Counted from the first letter of the stretch, positions 25,583 through 37,385 are shown. The stretch is 57,797 nt of DNA from Smittium mucronatum (GCA_001953115.1 LSSL01000168.1:1-57797), one strand, 5' to 3'. Notes: generated from the letters alone by a model not told the origin. Made by a program: numbers and translations.

Positions 25583-26730
25583 TTTATTAAAATTAAATAA
25601 TTTATTGGATGGGAAAAATGAAAATGGGTATTAAGGAAAATAAATACAAAATGTCACCAGTTTGGTGTGGTAGACTGGGCTTGTGATATGGCTGCAGGAC
25701 TTCTGCTACAATTTAATGAGTATTTGGCCTCCGAGATCTAGGCTTAGGAAAAAATTCTCAAGCATTCTACCTGACCTTATCTGATCACGTTAAAGCCATT
25801 TTATTGGCTCTACTAAAGATGAATTTGAAATAAAATTACAAGTTTTTCAATAGCGGAATTCAAAGTGAAGCCATTTGAGAACATTACCATTTAACGCTTT
25901 CTGGGAAAGTATAATTATTAATCGCCCTATTTGGTCAAAGTCACATTCCTAATCATCGAGAATGCTTTATTTGGTAACGAGGCCTAAGCCATATCAAGAA
26001 TAATACAGCACTTGAAAAAATATGCACAAATATAAAATGTGATTACCATTGGCTAGATATGAAACAGATATTCCGATAAAAAACTATATATCTATTGGCT
26101 ACCTGTGTTTATGCATTACTCCCTTTTCAGCCTTTTTTCAATCCAATTATACCCCTTTCCAAAATCGGTATGCATCATCTTATTTGATGATATATTATTT
26201 TAAAAATCTATTTGCGGAAAAGGGTTATTTGATTAGCTCTTCAATTGAAAAAAAATTAACATACTCCAATTATCTTCAATTTAAAGATAATTAACGCCTT
26301 GGTGTTCAAAGCCCATTTTTTGCTAGGGTTTGCCTTGGGTTTAAAGTTTTGATTCGATTAATATCAAGGGCCATACTATCAATTTCATATTTCATAATAT
26401 GTAATCACATATTAGCCATTATTGGCCATAATGTGGCGGTACACTAAACCTTGCTGGCTATGAAAGCGTAAAGGAAAGGGAGTGTTTAACCAATAAAGTT
26501 TGGTTTTTCCAAAAATGGTTATGTTGCAAAAATTATTGGCAGCTAAATAATTGTACAATCAAACTTATCAAACGCCAATCTCTTCAAGACTTGTCCTCTT
26601 CAGATGCCAAACCCATTTTGCTTCCGGTTTTTTTTTGAATAAATTGCGAGATAGCCAATGGCCAGCATAAGACCGGGAAAAACCGGCCTTTTTTTATTAA
26701 ATCCAAACTATTTATTATTTTTACTCACTT
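25583..26730. other. Intergenic, probably old repeat sequence
   Basis: No intact gene is present. The composition is less A/T-extreme than the left side of the window. It contains scattered words such as ATTTGG and GGCCTAAGCC that hint at old mobile-element sequence, but no boundaries can be set. Confidence 0.4.
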
Positions 26731-27326
26731 GGTCCTGATGGGACTAGTTCAATAATATGCCCAACGGTGCCGCAACATTTGACCCAACTTTTTGACCCAA
26801 ATGGAAATATTGCCCAATGGACATTTCATCATATAGAGACATCACGAAATGAAAATTGGTCAATTTTTTTTTCTATAAGCGATTTCCCGATCAACATAAT
26901 CTTCTCATAACATAATAAAACCTTTAAAAAAATGAATTGTAAATAATATCATGGCTTTATAAGAAAGAAAATCCATAAAAGATCTTGAAAAGCTGCTAAA
27001 AACACTCTAATAGAGCAAGTAAGTTTATTTATTTAGATTTTACGATAGATGACAACAAACAATAGAGCTTCTAACTCAAATCATCGGGTCCTGAATACAT
27101 AATTGCTAGATTTAATAAAGATATCGTATAAACACAGATTTTTATTATGGGTGGCATTAACCAAATGTTTTTGGATGAAATGTCCATTTGATCAATTTCC
27201 TGTAAAAATAAATAAAAAAAAAATGTCCATTTGATCAACTTTTCATTTGGCCAAATTAATTGGGCCAAACGTATTGGGTGGAATGTCGTAGAACCACATA
27301 TTGAAAACTGCCGCATTCATCGGTCC
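26731..27326. mobile_element. Decayed TIR element, about 0.6 kb
   Basis: The left arm, 26731-26824, is similar in inverted orientation to 27223-27326. Both read inward to outward as ATGTCCATT, CATTTGG, a GGnCAAA word, TTGGGT/TTGGGC and ATTGAA, and end in a GGACC/GGTCC-like terminus. The arms are roughly 95-105 bases and diverged. The word TGTCCATTTGATCAA is also directly repeated at 27181-27195 and 27224-27238. Recurrent CATTTGG-type sub-words are typical of the termini of some MULE-like and related DNA transposons. That family assignment is inference. No coding capacity remains. Confidence 0.5.
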
Positions 27327-28329
27327 CTTATTCGCCCTTTTTTTTCACATAGTAAATTGAAAAATGCCGATTTTTTTTGTTCAACAGTAATGTCTTTTTG
27401 GTATTGATTATGTAAGGTGAAAATTATGTCTTGAAACATGTCTACTCTATACGTTTATAAAAAATTTAACATCATTATCTTCCAATAGCTTTATTCAAAA
27501 AAAAACCTCCTGATATAAGCGTATTGTAAAAAATCTGGTTCCTTGGGAATAATGACGATATTCTATTCGAGCCATATCCTATCAACTCTAAATATGATGA
27601 CTCAACAAACCCCACTTTTAGACTGAAACGCAAAAATTGAGCTTAATTTTATTCAATATGAGTATTAGATAGTTTATTAGTGCCATTTACCGGTATTTTA
27701 TAGCTTATCACAAAATAGTAAATGATGGTTTTGGCAAATATAATTTCAGTCTACTTTTGAGCCTTAAAAAAGCTAAATCGGGTCTCAATACCTTTCTTTT
27801 GAAAGTGAAAATTTAAAATTTTCAGATCCGAAGGTTCAAATGTAGCGCTCAATCTTTAGTAATTAAATTATTGCACTAAAAATTCCCGATTGTAATTGGT
27901 TAATTTCTTTAATCATTTGATAGAAAATGTAAGAATACACAAATAGCAACTCAACATATCTAATGGCCCTGAAAGGAACAATTCCACATGAGCCTAGTGA
28001 CACAAAAGTCGCAAATATTTTCAACATTATAAATATAATTTTTACTTTAAAAAATTCTGGCAAATCAGATTATATTAATAAGAATATGTGAAAATCTGAT
28101 AAGTAAATTCCTCTTTGAGCAATGTCAAGTTGTATTATGCTAAATTAATAATCTCAATTAACCTATGTACAATAGTTAAACTTCAACGAAATTCCAATGA
28201 TAAAGCGTCAAACTACTCTTATACTTAAATCTTCATAAACTATTTATGTTTATCGCATCCCAAAATCAAGGAAATTATGATAGCTAAAAATAGTTGTCAA
28301 TATTAATATCAATTTTTAAATCCTTAATC
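27327..28329. other. Intergenic stretch
   Basis: No gene, RNA or repeat boundary is recognised. Confidence 0.5.
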
Positions 28330-28556
28330 GGTGTCATGACTGAATACCTACAGGATATTTTGACTAATTTTTAAACCTATTAAACCTCTGAATTAAAAAA
28401 AATACCATTCTGTAAAAACAAAGTATTTCTGCAAGAAATGCATATTTTTGTTGATTTTTCAGTATTGACTTTAAATTGGATAAAAATTAGGTGAAATATC
28501 TTGTAGGTGAAATTCCCTGTGGGTGAAATTTCCTGTAGGTCTTCAGTCGCGTCACC
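28330..28556. mobile_element. Foldback/MITE-like element with internal tandem repeats
   Basis: The 31-base arms 28330-28360 and 28526-28556 are inverted copies, 26 of 31 positions identical. The longest block is ACCTACAGGA, with GACTGAA beside it. Immediately inside the right arm are three tandem 16-base units (28491-28506, 28507-28522, 28523-28538) of consensus GTGAAATTTCCTGTAG, which themselves overlap the arm. The arm therefore looks amplified in tandem, a pattern seen in foldback elements. There is no coding capacity and no obvious target duplication. Confidence 0.65.
28491..28538. repeat. 16-bp tandem repeat, three copies
   Basis: Three head-to-tail copies of a GTGAAAT(A/T)(T/C)C(T/C)TGT(A/G)G unit have no spacer. 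They form the inner part of the foldback element's right arm. Confidence 0.85.
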
Positions 28557-28744
28557 CCATAATTCGAATCTTTGCTTTTAATTGGTTAAAAAATATAAAA
28601 AATACTCAATATGGGAGATTCTCGTTAAGAGCAGACACTTCACTATTAAATTTTTACTATCTTCCTAATTTCAAAAATTTTCAAAAAGTCAAATTGTAAA
28701 TTTGTTGGTCAACCTGGAATTGGAGTACAAGAAAAAAATTACTA

Positions 28745-28770
28745 CAGAGGCACCCCGCTTAAGTGCGCAC
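28745..28770 (+). repeat. Solo terminal repeat of the pogo-like family
   Basis: CAGAGGCACCCCGCTTAAGT and the following GCGCAC are nearly identical to the terminal repeat of the MITE at 28883. The preceding bases are TA, as expected for a TA target. No matching right end belongs to it alone. It could be the left end of a larger copy whose right end is shared with, or disrupted by, the MITE. Confidence 0.6.
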
Positions 28771-28882
28771 CCCGTTTGCATTCCAATAATTCAAATGGGA
28801 TTTTTGATATACAATAATCTCTGGTAAAATTTAATTAACTCAATTGGATAAAAATTATCAAATAGAAAAAATTATTGGATTA

Positions 28883-28954
28883 CAGTAGTACCCCGCTTAA
28901 GTGCGCACTTTTTTAATCTGGATTTAATTTGCGCACTTAAGTGGGGTGCTACTG
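28883..28954. mobile_element. 72-bp pogo/Tigger-like MITE with TA target duplication
   Basis: The ends are inverted: the left begins CAGTAGTACCCCGCTTAAGT, and the right, reverse complemented, begins CAGTAGCACCCCACTTAAGT. Both continue with GCGCA. The two differences are transitions. The element is flanked by TA on both sides (28881-28882 and 28955-28956). CAGTAG-type ends, C-runs and a TA target are the hallmarks of pogo/Tigger-type members of the Tc1/mariner superfamily. The internal sequence is only about 20 bases, so it is non-autonomous. Confidence 0.8.
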
Positions 28955-28956
28955 TA

Positions 28957-30504
28957 TTATAAAAATGCTGATGATTTATTTTAGCTAGTGTTTTTTCCAC
29001 GTTTATTGGATTGGATATCATTAAATTTTATTACATCCAATGGGTTACTCAGAAACAAAAGTCTGGTCTAGAAAAGAATCTCTAATATACCAATTGGCAG
29101 GCAATAATAGTATGTCCAATTACCTTTGAGTAACCGTGATTAATCGATTAATCAGTGTTTTTATATTTATCTTGATTAATCAGAAAATGGTCCCGAAATC
29201 CAATCATAGAAGTAAAATAAGGTTTATAGTTCAATAACTTTATTTATAGTTAAAACGCTTTTTATATCACCCCCTATTTTTATTTTATAAGATAAAACAT
29301 GTTATTGGACTCAAGGACCCACCAAAATGATTTAGTTTACATTTTATTCACGGCTAAAAATATATCTATCTTGAAAATGCTTAATTTGTAATGATATTAT
29401 AGCTTGTTATTACGGCTTCTAAAATGTTTAAATGGCCAAAAAATTGATGAATTCTATTAGGGGGTAAAAACATTACGTTTATCTAAGAATAATACCATTT
29501 AAAAATTTTCTATTATAGTCTTAATTATGCTACCTGAATGAACTACACCATCCTTTTTTTTTTGAGCTAATATAATCTCTTAATGTGCTTTTTCATATTT
29601 TTTATATTTTAAATCCAAGGACATTGTCTTTCTTTCTAACAGTGAGGTTTCTTCTCTCCACCTGGAATTATAAACTGGATGAGCTAAACCTAAATTTTTT
29701 TTATTTCAACTTTTGTTACAATTTATAATCGGTATTTTTATTTATTTGTAAAAAGCATGGATTTAAAGTGGGTAAATCATGTTTTTTTTATTATCATTAA
29801 TTCGTGATTGTAAAGCTTCTTTATGCTTAAAAAAAGCATAATTAATTATTTAATCTAAAATCAAGGGTTAAAACTATTTTTTAATGTAAATCACTGTTTT
29901 TTTAGAAAAAGTATAGATTTATGTTGATTTGTATTACGGAAATTTAAAAAAAAAGTCAATTAATTTTTTGAACATTAAACTGCGAAATTAAATAACATTT
30001 AATTAAAAATTAATCAATATGTTTAGATATTCGCTCTAAAAAACATAATTACTTATTTTTTCTTCTATTAATATTTATATCACAAAAAAATGTGATATTA
30101 GGAATTATAATATCTTTAATCACGATGTATAATTGAATCCGATACCCCAAGTTTTACTATTTTTTTTTGGTTTGAATTGATGTAAAATTAAAAAAAATAG
30201 CTATTAATCTGATGAGGTATATTAAAAATGGAAAATTCACGATTATATTGTCACAGAGAATGTAGAATTTGTAGCGAAAAATTAGGATTTATCTAATTAA
30301 GGTAATATTTGGATGGAATTTCAGAGATTTTAAAAATACTCAGCATTCAAGATTTTGATAGGAATTTGGATTAATAATAAATTTTTTTAAAAAAATTCTT
30401 ATATTCCTATGACAGAAGCAAAAACAAATTTTTTGTTGAAAAATGATTATTATTATGTTTTTTTCAGTAAAACACTTTTTTTTTTAACAATTAAGATTAG
30501 TATG
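28957..30504. other. Intergenic; possible hAT flank
   Basis: No gene is seen. A perfect 18-nt palindrome, TGATTAATCGATTAATCA, lies at 29137-29154, followed by another GATTAATCAGAAAATGG. Similar words recur at about 41926-41957. Such GATTAATC repeats are common near hAT ends, so this may be the left flank of the hAT fossil, but no terminal repeat pair is established. Confidence 0.4.
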
Positions 30505-31540
30505 GGGTTTGGCGGATCACTAATTTGGAAATTTTATTGCAGGGATCAAGACAAAACGATATGTAATATATGCTTAGTAAAAATAAGACTTAAAGGAGTC
30601 AAAACAATCTCTTTTATTTACTAGCTAAAAATGAATGGCATAGAACTATCAAAATTCCAGAAAGAAAATTAAAAATTTAAGGATATCGGGTTTAACAGCT
30701 TAGGAGAAATATTTGCTTCATTGGCTTCTAATTATGTGTTCCAGACAAATTTGATACCTAATAGAGATTTATTGTTGAAAATTGAATGATGATCAGTATA
30801 AATTTATCATATATCAATCTCGCTATAAAAGCAAAAAAGTTGGTCATAATAAAGATTAAATCAAAGATTCTGTGTAATTTTTTGAATAAATATGTAAACA
30901 ATGTTCTGGGATTTATCATTGCCTTAAATGAATTCAATGGCATAAAAACATATAAATTCCTTACGATAAACTTGCATTTTAATACTAGAAAAGTGATAGA
31001 TTTTGAGCTAGTAAAAATTATGGGTGGTTTTAATTCTGAAATATCATCGTATTCGGTTTCAAGAAGGATGTGAAATTTTATTTAAATTTCAATAATGATA
31101 AGATAGGATTTTCTAGCATAGGGTATCGTTTATGGACAAATTCTGCTCATTATTTACATAGAAATTTAAACAGCGGAATACACATTTCTATTTGCAGATT
31201 ATTTTATGGCAATTATATAATTACTTTTATTCGAAATAAATTCAACTACCTTTATCTGTCTAAGATTTTGTGCCGAATTCTAATGATTTGATTTTTTGTC
31301 AAATTTTTGATGTTAAAATATATCCCAGCTCCAACTTTTTAGACTCAAGTAACGAATATAAATATGATTGATCTCTATGTGAAAAATATAATTCACATAA
31401 TCGGGTCATCAATTAGAAAAAATTATTTTAAAAATATTATGGTGAAAAGACAAGAGAAAAATATTGAGCTGAAATTTAGTTCGAAGACGAAATGGAACTC
31501 AATACTTCCAGTGCTAATAAGGTTTTTAATTTTAGATTAT
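30505..31540 (+). pseudogene. Decayed hAT transposase with BED finger
   Basis: The first open piece (to 30624) contains a BED zinc-finger-like segment: SLIWKFYC, then CNIC, then LKMNG where the histidine-bearing helix should be. The expected His-Leu appears as Tyr-stop. Later pieces in shifted frames show GFNSLGEIFASL and FLTINLHF, matching the hAT beta-strand ahead of the second catalytic region. Finally VKNIIHIIGSSIRKNYF is followed about 20 codons later by KTKWNS, the usual TRWNS block of hAT transposases. The order and spacing of these blocks fit one transposase on the plus strand. It is broken by stops and frameshifts and lacks the C-terminal dimerisation region. The LINE sits about 250 bases downstream. 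Confidence 0.6.
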
Positions 31541-31789
31541 TAAATATAATATTATTTAAATAATATTAAAAATATATATTCACAAAATTATGTAAAAGCA
31601 CAAAAAAATTCTTCAAATACACAAAAAAGACTTTTTACCCAATAAAATTATACAAGATTATTTAGTTATATAAAAAAAAATTACAAATTTTCATTCAATT
31701 AATTAAAATATATCGAAAGTAAAATATCCCTTTAAATTTTTTATAATAGCATTTGAATAAAATAATGGTACCGAAATAATTTTAAAAAA

Positions 31790-31804
31790 AATAGGATGAG
31801 CTCT
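31790..31804. repeat. Left target-site duplication of the LINE
   Basis: AATAGGATGAGCTCT here recurs as AATAGGATGAGTTCT at 37132-37146, with one transition in 15 bases. The pair brackets the LINE exactly where its 5' end and A-rich tail should be. Confidence 0.8.
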
Positions 31805-32540
31805 CTTTTTCTTTTATAAGGAAAAAATTAACCGTCCAATAAAATCATTTAAAATTTTACATTATATTTCCTGAAAAGCTAAAGAAAAATGGATACTACG
31901 AATAAAAGTACCCAAAATGGCCAAGCCCAAAGCTAGACTGACGTTGCTCGCTTTAGAATTAAACCACTTGACAAGAATAAAAAAATCAAAAATAAGTTCA
32001 AACCAGTATCTTTACTCAAAATGATTACAAAAAAATCACTATAAAATGGAAAATCGCATGCGTGGGCGGGAGAAAACTTAAACTAGGACTCTCAGTATTA
32101 GACAGTAATTAATATATCGAATATTTTGTTGAAAATATATTAACCCAGCTTAAAGAAATTCAAACATGTTTTGAAATCGAAAACCGTTGTAAAATACTAT
32201 TTTTGAAATTTATAAACGAAAAAAATCTGAAAAACGCGAAAAAAACCAAAATTGCCTATAATGGAATTTTTTGGATATCCTAAAGACCACAGAATACTCA
32301 GTTGAATTTAAAAATATCACAATACCTTCACGAGGCGGCTTTATTGTATGGATAATAGCTCATAAAACACACGAAGAGCTCTCAAAAATAGGTGTAGTAA
32401 TGGATATCAATTCACTAAAATACAAAAAAAAACAGTAATTTTCTATCAAAAAGCATTAAAATAATACTAGAAGTGATAAATTAAAATAAAATACCAAACT
32501 TTTTGGAAATTATGGATGAAAAAGTATTGCTTCTGTGGAA

Positions 32541-32603
32541 AGGATCCAACAAATATGCTCATACTGCAAAAAAAATGACCACTGGAAAAATAAATACGAA
32601 GAA
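32541..32603 (+). pseudogene. ORF1 CCHC zinc knuckle of the LINE, last Cys lost
   Basis: The frame shows Cys-x2-Cys-x4-His-x4-Tyr. The expected fourth ligand Cys is Tyr (TAC), one G-to-A change away. It marks the RNA-binding end of ORF1. Confidence 0.65.
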
Positions 32604-33611
32604 TAAAAAAAATCGAAAAAAAAATCAAAAAGAAAAAGGGCTTCGTAATATAAAAACATAAAAACATAAAATAAAAATTATATAATAGATGGGGTGGAGA
32701 ATGCTAATATTCATTCTAATTTAAAATCGGTTGGTGTTAAAAATAATTATGAACTGTATGTCCAAGAAGAGCATAAATCACTATTCAATCTGCCAAGCGT
32801 ATTAACAGAACTTATAAATAAATTACATGAATAAATCATTTCCTCAAAAAATCCAAGTAAAAAATATTCGAAAAAAATATCGGATTAATTTGAATAATCA
32901 GACTCGGAAGAAGCCATCATATCACGGAGAGATCTATACTCAAGCCCGACCCTAAAATTTTTAATTAAATTTAAAAATAATAACAGTAACGTTAAAAGTA
33001 ACAACGAAAGAATTCAAAAAAATTATGAAATTGAAAAAAAATAAGATAAAAAGCATACTCCAACAGAGAGAAACCGATCTAATCTGCAAATCAAAAAAAA
33101 AAAAACAGAAACATTAGTGAATTTGTCGATACAGAAAAGTCGATAGAAAAGGAAATTCAGATAGGAAGTAGGAGTAAATTGGAGGAAGCTGTCTCTACTG
33201 AAGTGATAAAGGGTTTATTTATATTCTTCACTTTAATATATTTTGGGAAAAAATACGCATTTATACAAAAAAAAAAAGTAAGCTTATTTAAATTCCTGAA
33301 AATGATATTAAATCCAGGAATTATCTTTCTTAAAGAAATATAAATTAAAGCCTTAGATAAGCCATTATGGGCCAACTTCTGGAACTAAAAGGTACAATAT
33401 TCAAATTATAAAGCTAAAATTATTAATAATAGCAAAAAAAATTTATTGATAATAACAATTTACTTCGATGGTAGAATCAAAATCACACTGACTGAAACTG
33501 AAAGTAAAAAAATAAGGTTAGTGAGCTTATGTCCACCAAGAAATCAACACGAAAGAAAAATCCTATTAGCTTCCACAACAAAAAAGCTACTGGCTAGTAA
33601 AAATAGATATG

Positions 33612-33900
33612 AAAAAAATTATAATCATGGGAGATATGAATATGGTCGAGGATTAAATAAATGATAGTTCCATGCCTAAAATAGCAAATAAAAAAGAATG
33701 CGAAAACTCGAATTATCTAATCAATCAATTTGGGCTATCAAATCTATTGTGAGAATTGAAAGAAAATTGCATAATATATAACCGAGAAGAATATTCTGGA
33801 AGATATAAACCCAGAATAGAACATATTTTTATATCAAATGACTTTCTCCAAAAATATAAAATAAATGAAATTACATCAACATAATTTTCGTAGCATAGAT
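33612..33900 (+). pseudogene. Decayed APE-type endonuclease domain of the LINE
   Basis: Ile-Ile-Met-Gly-Asp-Met-Asn is the metal-binding core of apurinic endonuclease domains (usually GDFN). It is followed by the Arg-Ile-(Asp to Glu)-His-Ile-Phe-Ile-Ser block and a Ser-stop-His remnant of the terminal Ser-Asp-His. Internal stops occur soon after the core motif. Confidence 0.75.
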
Positions 33901-34559
33901 TTATCGCTTTCGCAATATCTAATTGGTCAAAAAAACAGAATATTCTACAAAAATAATTGGAATAATAACTCAATCTCACTTCAAACCCCGCAAGTTGCTA
34001 CTGAGATATTGAAAATACTAAACACTAAATTTACAAGTATAGACGAATATGATTCAACCAAGCACAAGTTTAAAGAACTGTTTATTAATTACGGCAAATT
34101 AAATTATAGAAATACTCAAATTGAATCACTATAATTGAAAAAACAAAACATAAATCCCACTGATAAAAATAAAAAATGCTAGCATAGCTGAAGTTCAGCT
34201 TTAAATCAATGAAATAATAGCCAATGAAAATAAAATAAAAATGATAAAAAAGAAGCTATGGATGGGCTAATTTTCCGCTCTCGGAATGATTGGGCAGAAA
34301 AAGGTGAACGTTATAACAAATATTTCTTTATATTATTAAAAACGAAAGAAAAAAAAGAAAAAAAGACATTAAATAACAGCGACGGTGAACTAATAACTGA
34401 CAAATTAGAAATTAACTAAATATGTCACGTATTTTATTCCAAACTTTTTAATAATGGTACAAACTGCTCCAATAGCCAAAATATACTAACAGATTACATC
34501 AAAAATACGTTAAATCGAATGGATTCTTAGAATCAGATAAGAATGTATATTCAGAAAAA

Positions 34560-35490
34560 ATAGATATTTCAATTGAAAGTTCACCCAATAATAAATCACC
34601 AGGACCAGATGGCTTTTCTTTTGAGTTTCGAAAAAATCATAAAATAATAATGAAAAAGTATTTGAAAACCTAGTTCAATAATAATATCAAAATGATTTAA
34701 TGTAAAAAAATCATAAGAGGATCAGAAATTCCCCCCATCCCTACAGAATGCGATAAATAAAGTTTAAAAAATTACATCCCAGTTACTCTATCTAATACTG
34801 ATGATAAAATATTCACTAAAATTCTCAAAAACATATCACAGAAATATATAATGGAAAAATAATAAATGAAAACTGATCAGATTTCATAAAAAAAGAAATA
34901 TTTTTGACAATATACACTCAGATATCTTCTTACTTAAAAACAGTAAAATGAAACCAGAAATTACAAACGGATGCATGCTATTATCTGACCAAGAAAAAGA
35001 ATATGAAAAAGAAGATTCGGAATATTTATTCATTTGCCTTGAAAAATTCCGAATTTTCCAATAATTAATAGAAAGAATTAAAAAAAAAATATGGGTCGAA
35101 AACATCAATTATTATTAACGCGAAAAAAAATAGACCAATAAATATCAAATAAGAACTAAGATAGGATAACTCATTATTTCAACTAATTTATAATTTTATA
35201 AATGAACCTCTAATATTGATGATTGAAAAAAAGATTCCAGGAATCCAAATACCGAATAAGGGGGTCAAAATCCTATGTTAGGCAGATGAATTAATAATTG
35301 TAATTAAAAAACGCACTGAAGAAGAAATAATAAATAGAGCGCTTAAACTCCATTAGTTAGCTTCTACTGCTAAAATAAATTCTGGAGAAAACAATATATC
35401 CAAAAATAGGCCCCCCAACAAAAAACTGGATGTATAACAAGCGTCTGCCAAAAAAAGAGAAATTTAAATATCTAGGTATTTTTTTTTAAT
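34560..35490 (+). pseudogene. Decayed reverse transcriptase domain of the LINE
   Basis: The ordered blocks are SPGPDGF (fingers), NYIPVTLSNTDDKIFTKIL (matching the WRPISLLN...KI block), VKILC-stop-ADE (the YADD active site, destroyed) and KYLGIFF. The catalytic Tyr is a TAG stop and the second Asp is Glu, so the enzyme cannot be active. Confidence 0.8.
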
Positions 35491-37131
35491 TATAAAGGGA
35501 TTTCTTTTAAAGGAAACTAAGATTCCCTATCAAAAAGCATCGCAAAAAAGATAAAAGGCTGGAGTAACGGAAATTTTCTATTAAGGGAAAAGGTCTAAAG
35601 GCCAAAACTTTTTACTTTCAAAATTATGGTTTGCTGCACACGTAATATCTTTTGAAAAAGATTTTATAAAATGGTTTTAATAAAAGTTAAATATATTTAT
35701 TTGGAGAAATAAAAAAACTCAGATCAAATTAGACATCATTGAGTTGAAAAAAAAATGGAGGCCTTGGCCTATTAAAATTAGAAGCGCAATAAAAAAACCT
35801 GATCATTAAATTTTAAAATAGCCTGATTGGAAATAAGAAATGTGTTCGGAAAAAATAGGCGTTGAATAAACTTCAATTAATCTCCGATAACTATACAGAA
35901 AATGAAAATTACCATGATATATTTTCTACAAAAACAAAAAGAAAAAATATCAACCAATTTCCACAAATGTGGAGAGAAGCGATAAAATTATCAAAAAGAA
36001 TATATTAAATGGATAATTCTGGCATATAAAACTGGTCATAAGAAAAAATTCAAATAGTTGGACTAAGAAAATATAAAAAAATGCTCAGAATTAACTTGAC
36101 TAAGAAAAAAAAACATAGATATTTAAAAATAAAGCAACTAGTTGTGGGAATTTATAACAAACTGGAGTTTAATCCGAAAGCATGACTAAGACTATAAATA
36201 TAATGTTAATATAAAAAATAAACCAATAATATTTAATATAGAAGTAAAGCATAAGCATGGATGGTCAGATAAAGAATTCATCCCTTCTTTTAAAATACAT
36301 CCAGAAAACTTCAAGATAAATAACCAACCAAAGGATAAATGGGAGAATAATTTTTTCAGAAAAGCTATTGAATTTAAATATAGAAAAGAACCAATAGTTC
36401 AGCTAAAATGTGATACTATGGAAGCCAGCCAATATTGAACCAATTTTCAATTGGCTAAAAATATACAAACTGGATCTAGAGCCAAAAATTAATAGCGGCT
36501 TGTATTTTTTTTTTCATAATGCACTTATCACCGGAGAAAAATTGATAATATGGAATAAAGGTATGTTTGAACATTCATAAGCATAAAAAATATGCAAATC
36601 CAGAAAAGAGAATATTATACATACATATTTTGGTCGTAGAATAATAAAAAAATTCTAGGAGCTAATTTGCCAATTTATCAACGAGAAATCCACGAAGGGT
36701 GACGGAGTAACGATTAGAATGACTTTTGATATAATATTTGATTTATTAGAGCCATTCAAAGGCAATTTTACTAATCTCGAGATTCTATATTACCTAGCTA
36801 TATGGAAAATTTACAGGGCTAAAACTTAAGCTTCTTTAGTAACTAAAATTATGTCAGCCTAAGAGATTTTTATTATATGGAAAAAAGACCTAAAAGAAAA
36901 AATCATCATGGATTCTAAACATATAAAGAAAAGAGACACCTGGAACAAAATAAAAAACCTTTGTTTTTCAATTGAACCAGGCGGTAAAGTTTTATTTTAA
37001 AAAAATTAATTTAATCTTTCCAAAAACCGTCTCCAATTAAACTTAATTACTTTTTATCAAAAAAACATTTTAATTTTACCAATAAAATAACATAGTAAAT
37101 AAAAAAAAATAAAACAAAATAAAATAAAATA

Positions 37132-37146
37132 AATAGGATGAGTTCT
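37132..37146. repeat. Right target-site duplication of the LINE
   Basis: AATAGGATGAGTTCT directly follows the A-rich tail and matches 31790-31804 with one C/T difference. Confidence 0.8.
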
Positions 37147-37385
37147 TAAATGAAGCTATCTCAATTTATAGAAAAAAAATACTTATTTGAAAAATATTCG
37201 CTACTTGAAATGATTTCTTTTCAAAACCTTCCTCTCTTTGGATTTTAAATTATTCCTTATATATTATAATCGAAAAATTTAAAGCAAGTAAAAGCAGAAC
37301 TTAAATAACTTCATAATTTTTCAATACCGTTTTTTCCCCTCAAAAGCCTAACCCAATCATATGGATATTTGTAAATAAATGCACG

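Larger units (their letters stand above)
31805..37131 (+). mobile_element. Full-length but dead LINE (APE-type non-LTR retrotransposon)
   Basis: Two decayed coding regions are readable. ORF1 begins near the ATG at 31890 and carries a zinc knuckle at 32541-32603 (CSYCKKNDHWKNK) whose last Cys is now Tyr. ORF2 has an APE endonuclease: IIIMGDMNMVED at 33612-33653 and a GRYKPRIEHIFIS block near 33800, then a degraded Ser-Asp-His near 33890. Its reverse transcriptase has SPGPDGF at 34596, NYIPVTLSNTDDKIFTKIL near 34770, and the catalytic Tyr-Ala-Asp-Asp now stop-Ala-Asp-Glu at 35279. A KYLGIFF block follows near 35470 and an IWRNKK segment near 35700. The element ends in an (AAAAT)n-type tail. About 5.3 kb lies between 15-bp target duplications. 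The L1/Tad-like clade is inferred. There are dozens of stops. Confidence 0.85.
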
